Of a stretch of DNA of 64,000 nt, positions 1 to 8,261 are shown piece after piece. Position 1 is the stretch's first letter. The number at the start of each line of letters is the position of its first letter. Made by a program: the position numbers and the translations under genes. Source of the DNA: Paraburkholderia sacchari (lineage in GTDB: Bacteria; Pseudomonadota; Gammaproteobacteria; Burkholderiales; Burkholderiaceae). Under the pieces are notes generated by a model. That model worked only from the letters and a program-made list of their open reading frames with translations, searched no databases and was not told the DNA's origin. The stretch covers positions 39,926 through 103,925 of the forward strand of contig NZ_JTDB02000016.1 of assembly GCF_000785435.2 (NCBI RefSeq). The letters run 5' to 3'.

Positions 1-558
1 GCGCCCGCCACGGGCATCTACGCGGGTGACTGGCTCGTGCGGCTGCGCGCGATCGCCATCACGCCGCAGGTGAGTTCGAGCGGCGCGCTCAATACGCTCA
101 AGGCCGGCGTCAACAACGCGATCGTTCCCGAGCTCGACTTCACCTACATGGTGACGAACAACATCGGCGCCGAACTCATTCTCGGCACGTCGCGCAACCA
201 GGTCACGTCCAGCCTCGGCGCGCTGGGTGGCGTCGGTGTGCTGCCGCCCACGCTGCTGCTGCAGTATCACTTCAACAATGCAGGGGTATTCCGGCCATAC
301 GTGGGCGCCGGCATCAACTACACGCTGTTCTACAACAACGGGCTGCACGCGGGCGGCCAGCCCGTGTCGATCGACAACCATAGCTTCGGCCCGGCGCTGC
401 AGTTCGGCGTCGACTACCAGGTCGCGAAAAACGTGTTCGTGAACGCGGACGTCAAGAAGATCTGGATGCGTACCGGTGCGTCGCTCAATGGCTCGTCGCT
501 CGGCACGCTCTATATCGACCCGATCGTGGTGGGCGTGGGTGTCGGCATGAAGTTCTGA
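1..558 (+). CDS. OmpW family outer membrane protein (5' end missing)
   Basis: The reading frame is open from base 1 and ends at the TGA at 556-558, so the start lies outside the window; the GTG at 37 is internal. The visible 185 residues alternate hydrophobic and polar residues as in a small beta-barrel. They begin with an AGDWLVRLR segment typical of the first strand of mature OmpW, contain the LLQYHF and RPYVGAGINY strand motifs, and end in Phe (GVGMKF), the usual C-terminal signal for outer-membrane insertion. OmpW proteins are eight-stranded channels for small hydrophobic molecules. The missing part should be the signal peptide and little more. It is followed by a terminator hairpin. Confidence 0.9.
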   Translation, partial: APATGIYAGDWLVRLRAIAITPQVSSSGALNTLKAGVNNAIVPELDFTYMVTNNIGAELILGTSRNQVTSSLGALGGVGVLPPTLLLQYHFNNAGVFRPYVGAGINYTLFYNNGLHAGGQPVSIDNHSFGPALQFGVDYQVAKNVFVNADVKKIWMRTGASLNGSSLGTLYIDPIVVGVGVGMKF

Positions 559-587
559 TCGCCGTCGCTCGATATCGATACAAAAGC

Positions 588-613
588 AACGCCGGTTCAT
601 CCGGCGTTTTTTT
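588..613. terminator. Rho-independent terminator after the OmpW gene
   Basis: An 8-bp perfect stem (588-595 with 601-608), a 5-base loop and a run of seven T. A run of four A before the stem lets it also serve the convergent minus-strand gene at 634-867. Confidence 0.85.
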
Positions 614-633
614 CGTGTTGTGGGCCGCTGGGC

Positions 634-867
634 TTAGGCGCGGCTCTTCTGGAAGCGCATGGCGGTGCCTTCGCGCTCGATGCGCGTCCAGACGGCGCGC
701 TTTTCCTCGTCGGTCAGAAACACCCAGTTCGAGACTTCCGACGCAGTGCGGCCGCAGCCTTTGCAGATTTCGTCGAACAGCGTCGAGCACACGCCGATAC
801 AGGGACTGTCGGGAAGGTCGTGGAGATTGGAGGCCATCGATATGTCTTGGGGCAGGATGACCGGCAC
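634..867 (-). CDS. DUF1289 family small cysteine-rich protein
   Basis: A 77-residue protein (67 if it starts at the second Met, base 837). It carries the DUF1289 pattern: an SPCIGVC segment, then CKGCGR, then a conserved W in the NWVFLTDEEKRAVW stretch. The four cysteines probably bind an Fe-S cluster or metal. Proteins of this family are short, and their role is unknown. Neither start has a strong ribosome-binding site; alignments of the family usually begin close to the SPC motif, which favours the shorter form. Confidence 0.85.
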   Translation of the reverse strand: MPVILPQDISMASNLHDLPDSPCIGVCSTLFDEICKGCGRTASEVSNWVFLTDEEKRAVWTRIEREGTAMRFQKSRA

Positions 868-1009
868 GCGGACATGCGCACCGGCTTTGCGGAAAACCCC
901 GCTATGTTAATCGATTCGCGGGCGCCGCCTGCTTAGCCCATTTGGCTGAGGGGGCGATGGCCTCGTGGCGAGAGGCGTCGCGCGAATGTTGCGCGGGCCG
1001 TTTTTTTGG

Positions 1010-1037
1010 TGGACAGGGGCCGATAAACGGCTAAAAT
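1010..1037 (+). promoter_or_regulatory. Candidate sigma-70 promoter for the pot operon
   Basis: TGGACA at 1010-1015 and TAAAAT at 1032-1037 each match the consensus at five of six positions and are separated by 16 bp. A transcript from here would have a leader of about 275 nt before potF. Confidence 0.45.
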
Positions 1038-1089
1038 TGCGCGCGATTTACTGTCAGTGGCGCCCATCCGGGGGCGTGCGCGGGTTGCG

Positions 1090-1139
1090 GCCGGCCTGGC
1101 TGCACGACAGGTCCTGTTCCGTTTGTGCGACAGGCCGGC
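1090..1139 (+). promoter_or_regulatory. Nested inverted repeat in the potF leader
   Basis: The outer arms GCCGGCCTG (1090-1098) and CAGGCCGGC (1131-1139) are perfect complements. Inside them lie GCAC/GTGC (1102-1105 and 1125-1128) and ACAGG/CCTGT (1107-1111 and 1113-1117). RNA from the upstream promoter could fold into one long stepped hairpin. No known riboswitch class is recognised. Confidence 0.4.
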
Positions 1140-1266
1140 GCGCTTTCTTTGTCCCCCGGCAGGTTTGATGGTAGGTTCGATGAATTATTCAGGCGGGCCG
1201 CCGCCGGGCTGAACACCGGCAGGGACAAGCAGCACGCAAGCTAACAGGCAGATTAACAACCAGGCT

Positions 1267-1310
1267 ATCAATCGGGTTGTTGTTCGGCCATCAATCGGGC
1301 TATCAATCGG
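1267..1310 (+). repeat. Three 9-bp direct repeats before potF
   Basis: ATCAATCGG occurs at 1267-1275, 1290-1298 and 1302-1310; the last copy overlaps the potF ribosome-binding site (GGAGA, 1309-1313). Confidence 0.6.
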
Positions 1311-1318
1311 AGAACGGG

Positions 1319-2419
1319 ATGAAGAAACGGGTTTTGGCGAAACTGGCTGTACTCGCGCTGTGTGCGGCGCCGTGGGTGACGTCGGTGGCGAAAGATACGC
1401 AACTGAACGTGTATAACTGGTCCGATTACATCGCTAAAGACACGATTCCGAACTTCACGAAGCAGACCGGCGTTCAGGTCAAGTACGACAACTACGATAG
1501 CGACGATACGCTCCAGGCCAAGCTGCTCGCAGGCAATTCGGGCTACGACATTGTGGTGCCGACCAGCAACTATGCGGGCAAGCAGATCGCCGCCGGCATC
1601 TTCTCGCCGCTCGACAAGTCGAAGATTCCCAACCTCAAGTATCTCGATCCGCAATTGATGGCGCTGGTAGCCGGCGCGGATCCGGGCAACAAGTATGCGG
1701 TGCCCTGGGCCTACGGCACCACGGGTCTGGCCTATAACGTCACGAAGGCGCAGCAGCTTCTCGGCAAGAACGTGCCGCTCGACAACTGGGACAACCTCTT
1801 CAAGCCCGAGAACATCTCGAAGCTGAAGGCTTGCGGCGTGTCCGTGCTCGATGCGCCGGACCAGATGTTCGCGGCCGCGCTGCACTACATCGGCAAGGAC
1901 CCGCTCTCGACGAATCCGGACGACTATCGCGCCGCGCTGGCGATGATGAAGAAGATTCGCCCGTACATCACGCAATTCAGCTCGTCGGGCTACATCAATG
2001 ACCTCGTGGGCGGTGACGTCTGCTTTGCTTACGGTTATTCGGGCGACGTCGTGATCGCCAAGCACCGCGCGCTCGACGCCAAGAAGCCGTACAAGGTCGA
2101 GTACTACATTCCGAAGGGCGGCGCGCCGATCTGGTTCGACGTGATGACCATCCCGAAGGACGCGCAGCACAAGGAAGCCGCTCACGAGTGGATCAACTAC
2201 ATCGAGACGCCGCAGGTTCACGCGGCCATCACGAATGCGGTCTACTACCCGAGCGCGAACGCCGAGGCACGCAAGTACGTGAACAAGGACATCGCCAGCG
2301 ACCCGGCCGTGTATCCCCCGGCGGAAGTCCTGAAGACGCTGTTCCTGCTCAAGCCGCTGCCGCCGGAGATCCAGCGCCTGCAGACGCGACTGTGGACCGA
2401 GTTCAAGTCGGGACGCTGA
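1319..2419 (+). CDS. potF: Putrescine/polyamine ABC transporter, periplasmic binding protein
   Basis: A 366-residue PotD/PotF-type solute-binding protein. Residues 1-25 form a signal peptide (MKKR, hydrophobic core), followed by the family hallmark LNVYNWSDYI. The WAYGTTGLAYN and VFAYGYSGDV-like segments (here VCFAYGYSGDV) line the polyamine site in this family. The start at 1319 is chosen because GGAGA lies 5 bases upstream and it gives a normal signal peptide; an in-frame ATG at 1277 has no ribosome-binding site. It is the first gene of potFGHI and is separated from potG by an attenuator-like hairpin, which fits the need for excess binding protein. It could prefer spermidine over putrescine. 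Confidence 0.93.
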   Translation: MKKRVLAKLAVLALCAAPWVTSVAKDTQLNVYNWSDYIAKDTIPNFTKQTGVQVKYDNYDSDDTLQAKLLAGNSGYDIVVPTSNYAGKQIAAGIFSPLDKSKIPNLKYLDPQLMALVAGADPGNKYAVPWAYGTTGLAYNVTKAQQLLGKNVPLDNWDNLFKPENISKLKACGVSVLDAPDQMFAAALHYIGKDPLSTNPDDYRAALAMMKKIRPYITQFSSSGYINDLVGGDVCFAYGYSGDVVIAKHRALDAKKPYKVEYYIPKGGAPIWFDVMTIPKDAQHKEAAHEWINYIETPQVHAAITNAVYYPSANAEARKYVNKDIASDPAVYPPAEVLKTLFLLKPLPPEIQRLQTRLWTEFKSGR

Positions 2420-2485
2420 TGCACTGGCGCGCCGTTGACAGACCGCGTTGGCGGTGCGCGTAGCGTCTTCCGATCGTATTACCCG

Positions 2486-2515
2486 AGCCCTCGGCATGAT
2501 GCCGGGGGCTTTGTT
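2486..2515 (+). terminator. Attenuator-like hairpin between potF and potG
   Basis: A 10-bp stem (2486-2495 with 2501-2510, one G-T pair), a 5-base loop and a short T-rich tail (TTTGTT). The weak tail suggests partial read-through into potG. Confidence 0.6.
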
Positions 2516-2565
2516 CGTCAACCCCGTCCAGCATCAAGGCAGAACCAGGCAGGGCAGAGAGAATC

Positions 2566-3726
2566 ATGAGTGACCAGTCGAGCGTGCCGGCAGCCCCCGG
2601 CGTGCTGCCTTCGGGCATCGCCACGGCCGATAGCGCCGCGGATAACTTCGTGCAGGTCGTCGACGTCGTCAAGAAGTTCGGCGAAACGACGGCCGTCAAG
2701 GGTGTCAACCTGTCGGTGAAGAAGGGCGAACTGTTCGCGCTGCTCGGCAGCTCGGGCTGCGGCAAGTCCACCTTGCTGCGCATGCTTGCCGGTCTGGAAA
2801 CAGTGACCTCGGGCAAGATCCTGATCGACGGCGAGGATCTCGCGATGCTGCCGCCGTACCGTCGTCCGGTCAACATGATGTTCCAGTCGTATGCGCTCTT
2901 TCCGCATATGACCGTGGAGTCGAATGTCGGCTTCGGGCTGCGCCAGGAAGGCGTGAAGAAGGCCGAACTCAAGGACCGCGTGGCCGCCGCGCTCGAACTC
3001 GTGCAGATGTCACGTTTTGCCAAGCGCAAGCCCCATCAGCTCTCTGGCGGCCAGCAGCAGCGCGTGGCGCTCGCGCGTTCCCTTGTCAAGCGCCCCAAGC
3101 TACTGCTGCTCGACGAGCCGATGTCGGCGCTCGACAAGCAGATTCGCCAGCGCACGCAGATCGAACTCGTCAACATTCTCGAGAACGTGGGCGTCACCTG
3201 CATCATGGTCACGCACGACCAGGAAGAGGCGATGACGATGGCCGACCGTCTCGCGGTCATGAGCGAAGGCCAGATCGTGCAGCTTGGCGCGCCCAATGAA
3301 GTCTACGAGTTTCCGAACAGCCGTTTCTCGGCGGAATTCATCGGCTCGACCAATCTGTTCGAGGGCAACGTCGTCGAGGACGAACCCGATCACGTATTCG
3401 TCGAGTCGCCGGACCTGCCGGTACGCCTCTACGTGAGCCACGGCATCACCGGCCCGCTCGGCATGCCCGTAACGATCTCGGTGCGGCCCGAGCGCATCGC
3501 GCTCACGCGCAAGCCGCCCGAGGGCGCGTTCAACTGGGGCAAGGGCGTCGTCAAGAACGTCGCGTACATGGGCGGCTACTCGCTTTATCACGTCCAGCTC
3601 GAATCGGGCAAGACGGTGATCGCGAACATGTCGAGCCTTGCGCTCTCCGAGATCGACTCGCCCACCTGGGAAGACGAGGTCTATGTGCGCTGGGGCGCAT
3701 CGGCCGGGGTGGTGCTGACGTCATGA
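2566..3726 (+). CDS. potG: Polyamine ABC transporter ATP-binding protein
   Basis: A 386-residue ABC ATPase that drives import by the PotHI channel. Walker A GSSGCGKS is at about 61-68, the Q-loop FQSYALFPHM at 106-115, the signature LSGGQQQRVALARS at 159-172 and Walker B LLLLDEP at 179-185, followed by the switch His in MVTHDQEEAM. The C-terminal third (from about 285) is a TOBE/MOD regulatory domain with the SVRPERIAL motif. An N-terminal extension of about 25 low-complexity residues is usual for PotG. It overlaps potH by four bases (ATGA). Confidence 0.95.
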   Translation: MSDQSSVPAAPGVLPSGIATADSAADNFVQVVDVVKKFGETTAVKGVNLSVKKGELFALLGSSGCGKSTLLRMLAGLETVTSGKILIDGEDLAMLPPYRRPVNMMFQSYALFPHMTVESNVGFGLRQEGVKKAELKDRVAAALELVQMSRFAKRKPHQLSGGQQQRVALARSLVKRPKLLLLDEPMSALDKQIRQRTQIELVNILENVGVTCIMVTHDQEEAMTMADRLAVMSEGQIVQLGAPNEVYEFPNSRFSAEFIGSTNLFEGNVVEDEPDHVFVESPDLPVRLYVSHGITGPLGMPVTISVRPERIALTRKPPEGAFNWGKGVVKNVAYMGGYSLYHVQLESGKTVIANMSSLALSEIDSPTWEDEVYVRWGASAGVVLTS

Positions 3727-4658
3727 GCGCGCTGAGCTTCAAGAATCTGCTGCACTGGCCGGCGAAGCGTTTCAACCTGACCGGCCGCACCGCCGTCGTG
3801 GCGGGCCCGTTCTTCTGGCTGCTGCTGTTCTTCCTCGTGCCGTTCGTGCTGGTGGTGAAGATCAGCTTCGCCGACCAGCAACTCGGCATCCCGCCATACA
3901 CGGAGCTCACGTCGTACGCGGATGGCGTCTGGCACATCGCGCTCGATCTCTCGCACTACGCATTCCTGCTTCAGGACAGCCTGTATTTCGCGACCTACGT
4001 GAATTCGGTTGTGGTGGCGGCCATCTCGACGCTGCTGTGTCTGTTGATCGGCTATCCGATGGCGTACTACATCGCGCGCTCGAATCCGGCCACGCGCAAC
4101 GTTCTCATGATGGCGGTGATGCTGCCGTTCTGGACGTCGTTTCTGATTCGCGTGTACGCGTGGATCGGCATCCTGAAGAATAATGGACTGCTGAACAATT
4201 TTTTGATGTCGCTCGGCATCATCCATTCGCCCATCGAGCTCTATCACACGAACACGGCGGTCTATATCGGCATGGTGTATTCGTATCTGCCGTTTCTCGT
4301 GATGCCGCTTTATGCGCACCTCGTGAAGATGGATCTCACGCTGCTGGAGGCCGCCTATGACCTTGGCGCGAAACCGTGGCGCGCGTTCGTGGAGATCACG
4401 CTGCCGCTCTCGAAGAACGGCATTATTGCGGGGTGCCTGCTGGTGTTTATTCCGGCGGTGGGCGAGTACGTGATTCCCGAACTGCTCGGCGGCGCGAACA
4501 CGCTGATGATTGGCCGCGTCATGTGGAACGAGTTCTTCGACAATGCAGACTGGCCGATGGCCTCCGCCGTGACCTGCGCAATGGTCCTGCTGCTGCTCGT
4601 GCCGATGGCGCTGTTCCAGCACTTCCAGGCGAAGGAACTGGAGGGCCGCGGCAAATGA
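3723..4658 (+). CDS. potH: Polyamine ABC transporter permease
   Basis: A 311-residue inner-membrane permease of the PotB/PotH type with six predicted membrane segments, the first at about 30-50 (FFWLLLFFLVPFVLVV). The EAA coupling loop EAAYDLGAKPWRAFVEITLP lies near residues 215-235, and the GEYVIPELLGG motif follows. Its start overlaps the potG stop (ATGA) and its stop overlaps the potI start, so translation is coupled. Confidence 0.95.
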   Translation: MSALSFKNLLHWPAKRFNLTGRTAVVAGPFFWLLLFFLVPFVLVVKISFADQQLGIPPYTELTSYADGVWHIALDLSHYAFLLQDSLYFATYVNSVVVAAISTLLCLLIGYPMAYYIARSNPATRNVLMMAVMLPFWTSFLIRVYAWIGILKNNGLLNNFLMSLGIIHSPIELYHTNTAVYIGMVYSYLPFLVMPLYAHLVKMDLTLLEAAYDLGAKPWRAFVEITLPLSKNGIIAGCLLVFIPAVGEYVIPELLGGANTLMIGRVMWNEFFDNADWPMASAVTCAMVLLLLVPMALFQHFQAKELEGRGK

Positions 4659-5473
4659 AACCAAATCGCGTTCTGCAATTCATCGCGCTCGGCATCGGCT
4701 TTGCGTTCCTCTATATTCCGATCCTGAGCCTGATCGTCTACTCGTTCAACGATTCGCAGCTCGTGACGGTGTGGACGCATTTCTCGACGCGCTGGTATCA
4801 GGCGCTCGTGACCGACGACGAACTCATCACCGCAGCGTGGCTGTCGCTGCGCGTCGCGCTGATGACAGCGTTTGCCTCGGTGATCATCGGCACATGGGCG
4901 GGCTTCGTGCTCGCGCGCATGGGGCGTTTTCGCGGCTTCACGCTCTATACTGGCATGATCAACGCGCCGCTCGTGATTCCCGAAGTGATCCAGGGCATTT
5001 CGCTGCTGCTGCTGTTCGTGGAAATGGGCAAGCTGTTCGGCTGGCCGGCGGGGCGCGGCGTGTTCACGATCTGGATCGGCCACGTGATGCTGTGCATCTC
5101 CTATGTGGCCATCATCGTGCAGTCGCGCGTGCGCGAGCTCAATCCGTCGCTGGAAGAAGCCGCTCTCGATCTCGGCGCCACGCCGTTCAAGGTGTTCTTC
5201 CAGATCACGCTGCCGCTGATCTCGCAGGCGCTTGCGGCAGGCTGGCTCCTGTCGTTCACGCTGTCGATCGATGACCTCGTGCTCTCGGCCTTCCTCTCGG
5301 GCCCCGGTTCGACAACACTGCCGCTCGTGGTGTTCTCGCGCGTGCGCCTTGGCTTGAACCCGGAGATGAACGCGCTCGCGACGCTCTTCATTCTCGTGGT
5401 GACGGCGGGCGTGATCGTCGGCAATTACTTCATGCAGCGCGCCGAGCGCAAACGCATGGCGATGGCGGTCTGA
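4655..5473 (+). CDS. potI: Polyamine ABC transporter permease
   Basis: A 272-residue partner of PotH with six membrane segments and the EAA loop EEAALDLGATPFKVFFQITL at about 160-180. The SIDDLVLSAFLSGPGSTTLP segment is strongly conserved in PotC/PotI. The start is the ATG of the ATGA overlap with potH; a longer open frame upstream is an artefact of reading through potH. It is the last gene of the operon and is followed by a terminator. Confidence 0.95.
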   Translation: MKPNRVLQFIALGIGFAFLYIPILSLIVYSFNDSQLVTVWTHFSTRWYQALVTDDELITAAWLSLRVALMTAFASVIIGTWAGFVLARMGRFRGFTLYTGMINAPLVIPEVIQGISLLLLFVEMGKLFGWPAGRGVFTIWIGHVMLCISYVAIIVQSRVRELNPSLEEAALDLGATPFKVFFQITLPLISQALAAGWLLSFTLSIDDLVLSAFLSGPGSTTLPLVVFSRVRLGLNPEMNALATLFILVVTAGVIVGNYFMQRAERKRMAMAV

Positions 5474-5509
5474 CGCGCTCCCAAGCGAGCGGGTGCTTCC
5501 GTGCAAAGG

Positions 5510-5550
5510 CGGCGCGTGGGCTTCGGCTCACGCGCCGTTTTTCGTTTTTT
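5510..5550 (+). terminator. Terminator of the pot operon
   Basis: A 9-bp perfect stem (5510-5518 with 5529-5537), a 10-base loop, then TTTTTCGTTTTTT. Confidence 0.9.
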
Positions 5551-5682
5551 CGGCGCGTTTGTGCGTCGGCCGCGTGGGGGGCTTTAGCGTGCCAGGCGGC
5601 TAAGGGGCTATGATCGCAAAATACGGGCGGGCAGCTATCGTCATGCAGCACGGCGACCAGCACGGCCCGCAGCGGGAACACG

Positions 5683-5811
5683 ATGATCGAAGCAATATTG
5701 AAGGAGGGCGCGATCGTAGCGCTCTGGCAACAATTGATTCAGCTCTGGGAGCTGATCGTCTTGGTCTGCCGTTTCCTTTGGGGGTTGCTCAAGCTCCTGA
5801 GCGGCGCCTGA
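5683..5811 (+). CDS. Possible 42-aa hydrophobic small protein
   Basis: ATG at 5683, TGA at 5809-5811. The peptide starts MIEAILKEGAIVALWQQ and continues with a run of Leu, Ile, Val and Trp, ending KLLSGA. Residues 9-42 could form one membrane-spanning or strongly amphipathic helix with four Trp. A GGGAA stretch sits 4-5 bases before the start. It lies between the pot terminator and a methyltransferase gene on the same strand, 45 bases before the latter. I do not recognise the family. It may be a small membrane protein, a toxin-like peptide, or chance; the clean hydrophobic reading frame is the only evidence. Confidence 0.5.
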   Translation: MIEAILKEGAIVALWQQLIQLWELIVLVCRFLWGLLKLLSGA

Positions 5812-5856
5812 GTGCGAGGCGGCCATTACGCGACGGACACGATACGAGGGCATACG

Positions 5857-6651
5857 ATGATCGACGATTCCACCCGGCGTTTCACCGATCGGGTCGCGGA
5901 CTACGTGAAGTACCGGCCGGCTTATCCACGCGAAGTGGCGACTTTCGCTCACGTCGAATGCGGCATTGCGCCAGGCGCCACGGTAGCAGACATTGGCGCG
6001 GGCACTGGCATTTCGGCGAAACTCTTTCTCGATGCGGGCCATCCGGTCGTGGCCGTCGAGCCGAACGCAGCGATGCGCGAAGCCGCGGACCGCTATCTCG
6101 CGAACTATGCCGACAACCCCGGCTATCGCGGTGTGGCCGGCACCGCGGAGAACACGACGCTCGACACTGCGAGCGTCGACCTCGTGACGGCGGCTCAGGC
6201 GTTCCACTGGTTCGAGAGGGCGGACGCACGGCGCGAGTTCGCGCGCATCCTCAAGCCGCGCGGCAAGATCGTGCTGTTCTGGAATAGTCGGCTCGTGAAG
6301 GGCTCGGCGTTTCTCGAGGGCTACGAAGCGCTGTTGCGCGAATTCAGCGCCGACTATGCGAGCGTGGCTGAGACGTACCCCGACGACGACGCCATTGCCG
6401 ACTGGTTCGGCGACGGCTTCGAGCAGAAAACCGTGTTTCCGAATGCGCAACTGCTCGACTACGACGGGCTGCGCGGGCGTCTCGCGTCCTCGTCGTATGC
6501 GCCGAAGCCCGGCGATGCGCGCCATGAACCGATGCTCGCCGCGCTGCGCCAATTGTTCGACGCGACGCAGCGCGACGGGCGCGTGAACTTCGCGTACGAA
6601 ACGCGCGTGTATGCGGGCAGGCCGCTGGCCGCTCAGCGCCCGAACTCGTAG
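5857..6651 (+). CDS. Class I SAM-dependent methyltransferase
   Basis: A 264-residue cytosolic methyltransferase of the UbiE/Methyltransf_11 type. Motif I is VADIGAGTGISAK (about 38-50), the acidic end of strand 2 is VVAVEPN, and motif post-II includes LVTAAQAFHWF, a signature of a group of putative small-molecule methyltransferases. The start at 5857 is favoured by CGAGGG seven bases upstream and by alignment with the usual DSTRRFTDRVADYVKYRP opening; the substrate is unknown. Its 3' end overlaps the convergent monooxygenase gene by 19 bases. Confidence 0.9.
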   Translation: MIDDSTRRFTDRVADYVKYRPAYPREVATFAHVECGIAPGATVADIGAGTGISAKLFLDAGHPVVAVEPNAAMREAADRYLANYADNPGYRGVAGTAENTTLDTASVDLVTAAQAFHWFERADARREFARILKPRGKIVLFWNSRLVKGSAFLEGYEALLREFSADYASVAETYPDDDAIADWFGDGFEQKTVFPNAQLLDYDGLRGRLASSSYAPKPGDARHEPMLAALRQLFDATQRDGRVNFAYETRVYAGRPLAAQRPNS

Positions 6652-8135
6652 TCGCGCTCGCGCACGCGGCGCGTGCGGCGCCGAAACGTGAACGTGAAGC
6701 CCGGCCATAGCGACGTGACTTTGCCGCTCATGGTCTGGTAATAGCTGTGGCAGCCCGAAGTCCACACCGTGTGCGCGAGTTGTGCCTGCAACTGTACGTT
6801 GAAGGCGCGCTGCACCTCGGGCCGCACGGTCATCGTGCGCGCGCGCCGGCGCCGCAGCGCCTCGATGCAATCGGCGATATAACGGACTTGCGACTCGATC
6901 ATGTAGATCATCGAGTTGTGCCCGAGGCCCGTGTTGGGCCCGACGATGATGAAGAAGTTCGGAAAGCCCGCAACGGTGGTGCCCAGATACGCCTCGGGCC
7001 CGTCGCGCCGCCATGCTGTACCCAGATCCGCGCCGTCCATGCCGGTCACGCGAAACGGCGCATCCACATCGTTCACCTGAAAGCCGGTGCCGCAGACGAT
7101 CGCATCGAATGCCCGATGCACGCCATCCGCGGTGATGATTCCGTCGGCGACCACTTCGCGAATCGGCTCGGTTACCAGATCCACGTTCGGCTGCGATATC
7201 GCCGGGAAATAGTGGCTCGACAGCAGCACGCGCTTGCAGCCCAGTACATGGTCGGGCGTGAGCTTTGCGCGTAGCACCGGGTCCTTGACCTTGTGCGCGA
7301 GATAGTTGCGCGCGAACTTCATCGGCGCATTGAGCAGGCGTCGATCGACTACAAAGCCCAGTGCGCGCGATTCGAGCTGCAAGTAGATCGCCGCGCGCGC
7401 GAAGCGCCGTGCGAGCGGCACATGGCGATACACCCAGCGCGCGCACGCGCCGATGGCGCGATCGCGGCGCGGCATGATCCACGGGGCCGTGCGCTGGAAC
7501 ACCGTGAGTTGTGCGACGCGCGGCTGAATCATCGGCACGAACTGGATGGCGCTTGCGCCGGTGCCGATCACGGCGACGCGCTTGCCGTCGAGCGCGTAAT
7601 CGTGGTCCCAGCGCGCCGAATGAAAGCGCGCGCCTTCGAAGCGATCGAGCCCCTCGATGGCCGGCAGGGCGGGGCGCGAAAGCGGGCCGTTCGCGGCGAT
7701 CAGCAAATCGGCCTCGACGGTGTACAAGACCCCGTCGCGCTCGATCTCGATCAGCCATACACCGCGCCCGCTGTCGAAGCGCGCGGCGCTCACGTGCGAG
7801 CGATACTCGATGTAGCGCTCGACGCCGTATTTGTGCGCGCAGTGGCGCAGGTAATCGAGAATCTCGCGCTGCGGCGCATAGGTGCGCGTCCAGTTCGGAT
7901 TCGGCTCGAACGAAAATGAATAGAGGTGCGAAGGAACATCGCAGGCCGCGCCGGGATAGGCGTTGTCGCGCCACGTGCCGCCGAGACTCGCGGCCGCCTC
8001 GTAAAGCGTAAACGTCTCGATGCCCATGCGCCGCAGACGAATGGCCATGCCGATGCCGGCAAAGCCGCTGCCGACGATCGCGATGCGCGGTGTGGTTCGC
8101 GTGTCTTGCCGCGACGAGGACGCGTGAGTGGTCAT
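6633..8135 (-). CDS. Flavin-containing monooxygenase, Baeyer-Villiger type
   Basis: A 500-residue FAD/NADPH enzyme. It has an N-terminal FAD-binding GSGFAGIG (about 20-27), the Baeyer-Villiger fingerprint FEGARFHSARWD, and a second Rossmann motif VIGTGASAIQF directly after it for NADPH. ATGxxxN-type residues appear as VCGTGFQVND. Such enzymes insert oxygen next to ketones or oxidise N/S centres. The start at the Met of MTTHASSS (8135) is chosen because upstream residues are unlike the family. No strong ribosome-binding site is seen. It stands alone and is convergent with the methyltransferase. Confidence 0.9.
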   Translation of the reverse strand: MTTHASSSRQDTRTTPRIAIVGSGFAGIGMAIRLRRMGIETFTLYEAAASLGGTWRDNAYPGAACDVPSHLYSFSFEPNPNWTRTYAPQREILDYLRHCAHKYGVERYIEYRSHVSAARFDSGRGVWLIEIERDGVLYTVEADLLIAANGPLSRPALPAIEGLDRFEGARFHSARWDHDYALDGKRVAVIGTGASAIQFVPMIQPRVAQLTVFQRTAPWIMPRRDRAIGACARWVYRHVPLARRFARAAIYLQLESRALGFVVDRRLLNAPMKFARNYLAHKVKDPVLRAKLTPDHVLGCKRVLLSSHYFPAISQPNVDLVTEPIREVVADGIITADGVHRAFDAIVCGTGFQVNDVDAPFRVTGMDGADLGTAWRRDGPEAYLGTTVAGFPNFFIIVGPNTGLGHNSMIYMIESQVRYIADCIEALRRRRARTMTVRPEVQRAFNVQLQAQLAHTVWTSGCHSYYQTMSGKVTSLWPGFTFTFRRRTRRVRERDYEFGR

Positions 8136-8197
8136 GTCTGAACGTAGAAAATTGCTGCGCTGGGGAACAGGCGCAAGCACAGCACAAGCGGCGAATG

Positions 8198-8228
8198 ATG
8201 CAAAACGGGCTCCGTGAGGGAGCCCGTT
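8198..8228 (-). terminator. Terminator of the TPR-protein gene
   Basis: A perfect 10-bp stem (8204-8213 with 8219-8228) around a 5-base loop; on the minus strand it is followed by TTTTGC. It lies 34 bases after the stop of the gene at 8262-9449. Confidence 0.8.
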
Positions 8229-8261
8229 ATTGTGCGACATTAACCGGGAACGGTGGTGCGA

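Larger units (their letters stand above)
868..1318. other. 450-bp leader/intergenic region before potF
   Basis: No protein-coding gene is visible. The region holds a likely sigma-70 promoter (1010-1037), a nested inverted repeat (1090-1139) and three copies of a 9-bp direct repeat just before the potF start. They are listed separately. Confidence 0.6.

Noticed and set aside
1268..2521. Minus-strand open frame opposite potF
   Set aside because: An antisense shadow; the plus strand encodes a typical PotF with signal peptide.
5641..8187. Minus-strand open frame of about 850 codons across the methyltransferase and monooxygenase
   Set aside because: It is out of frame with the recognisable monooxygenase and spans a convergent gene; Arg/Ala-rich shadow sequence.
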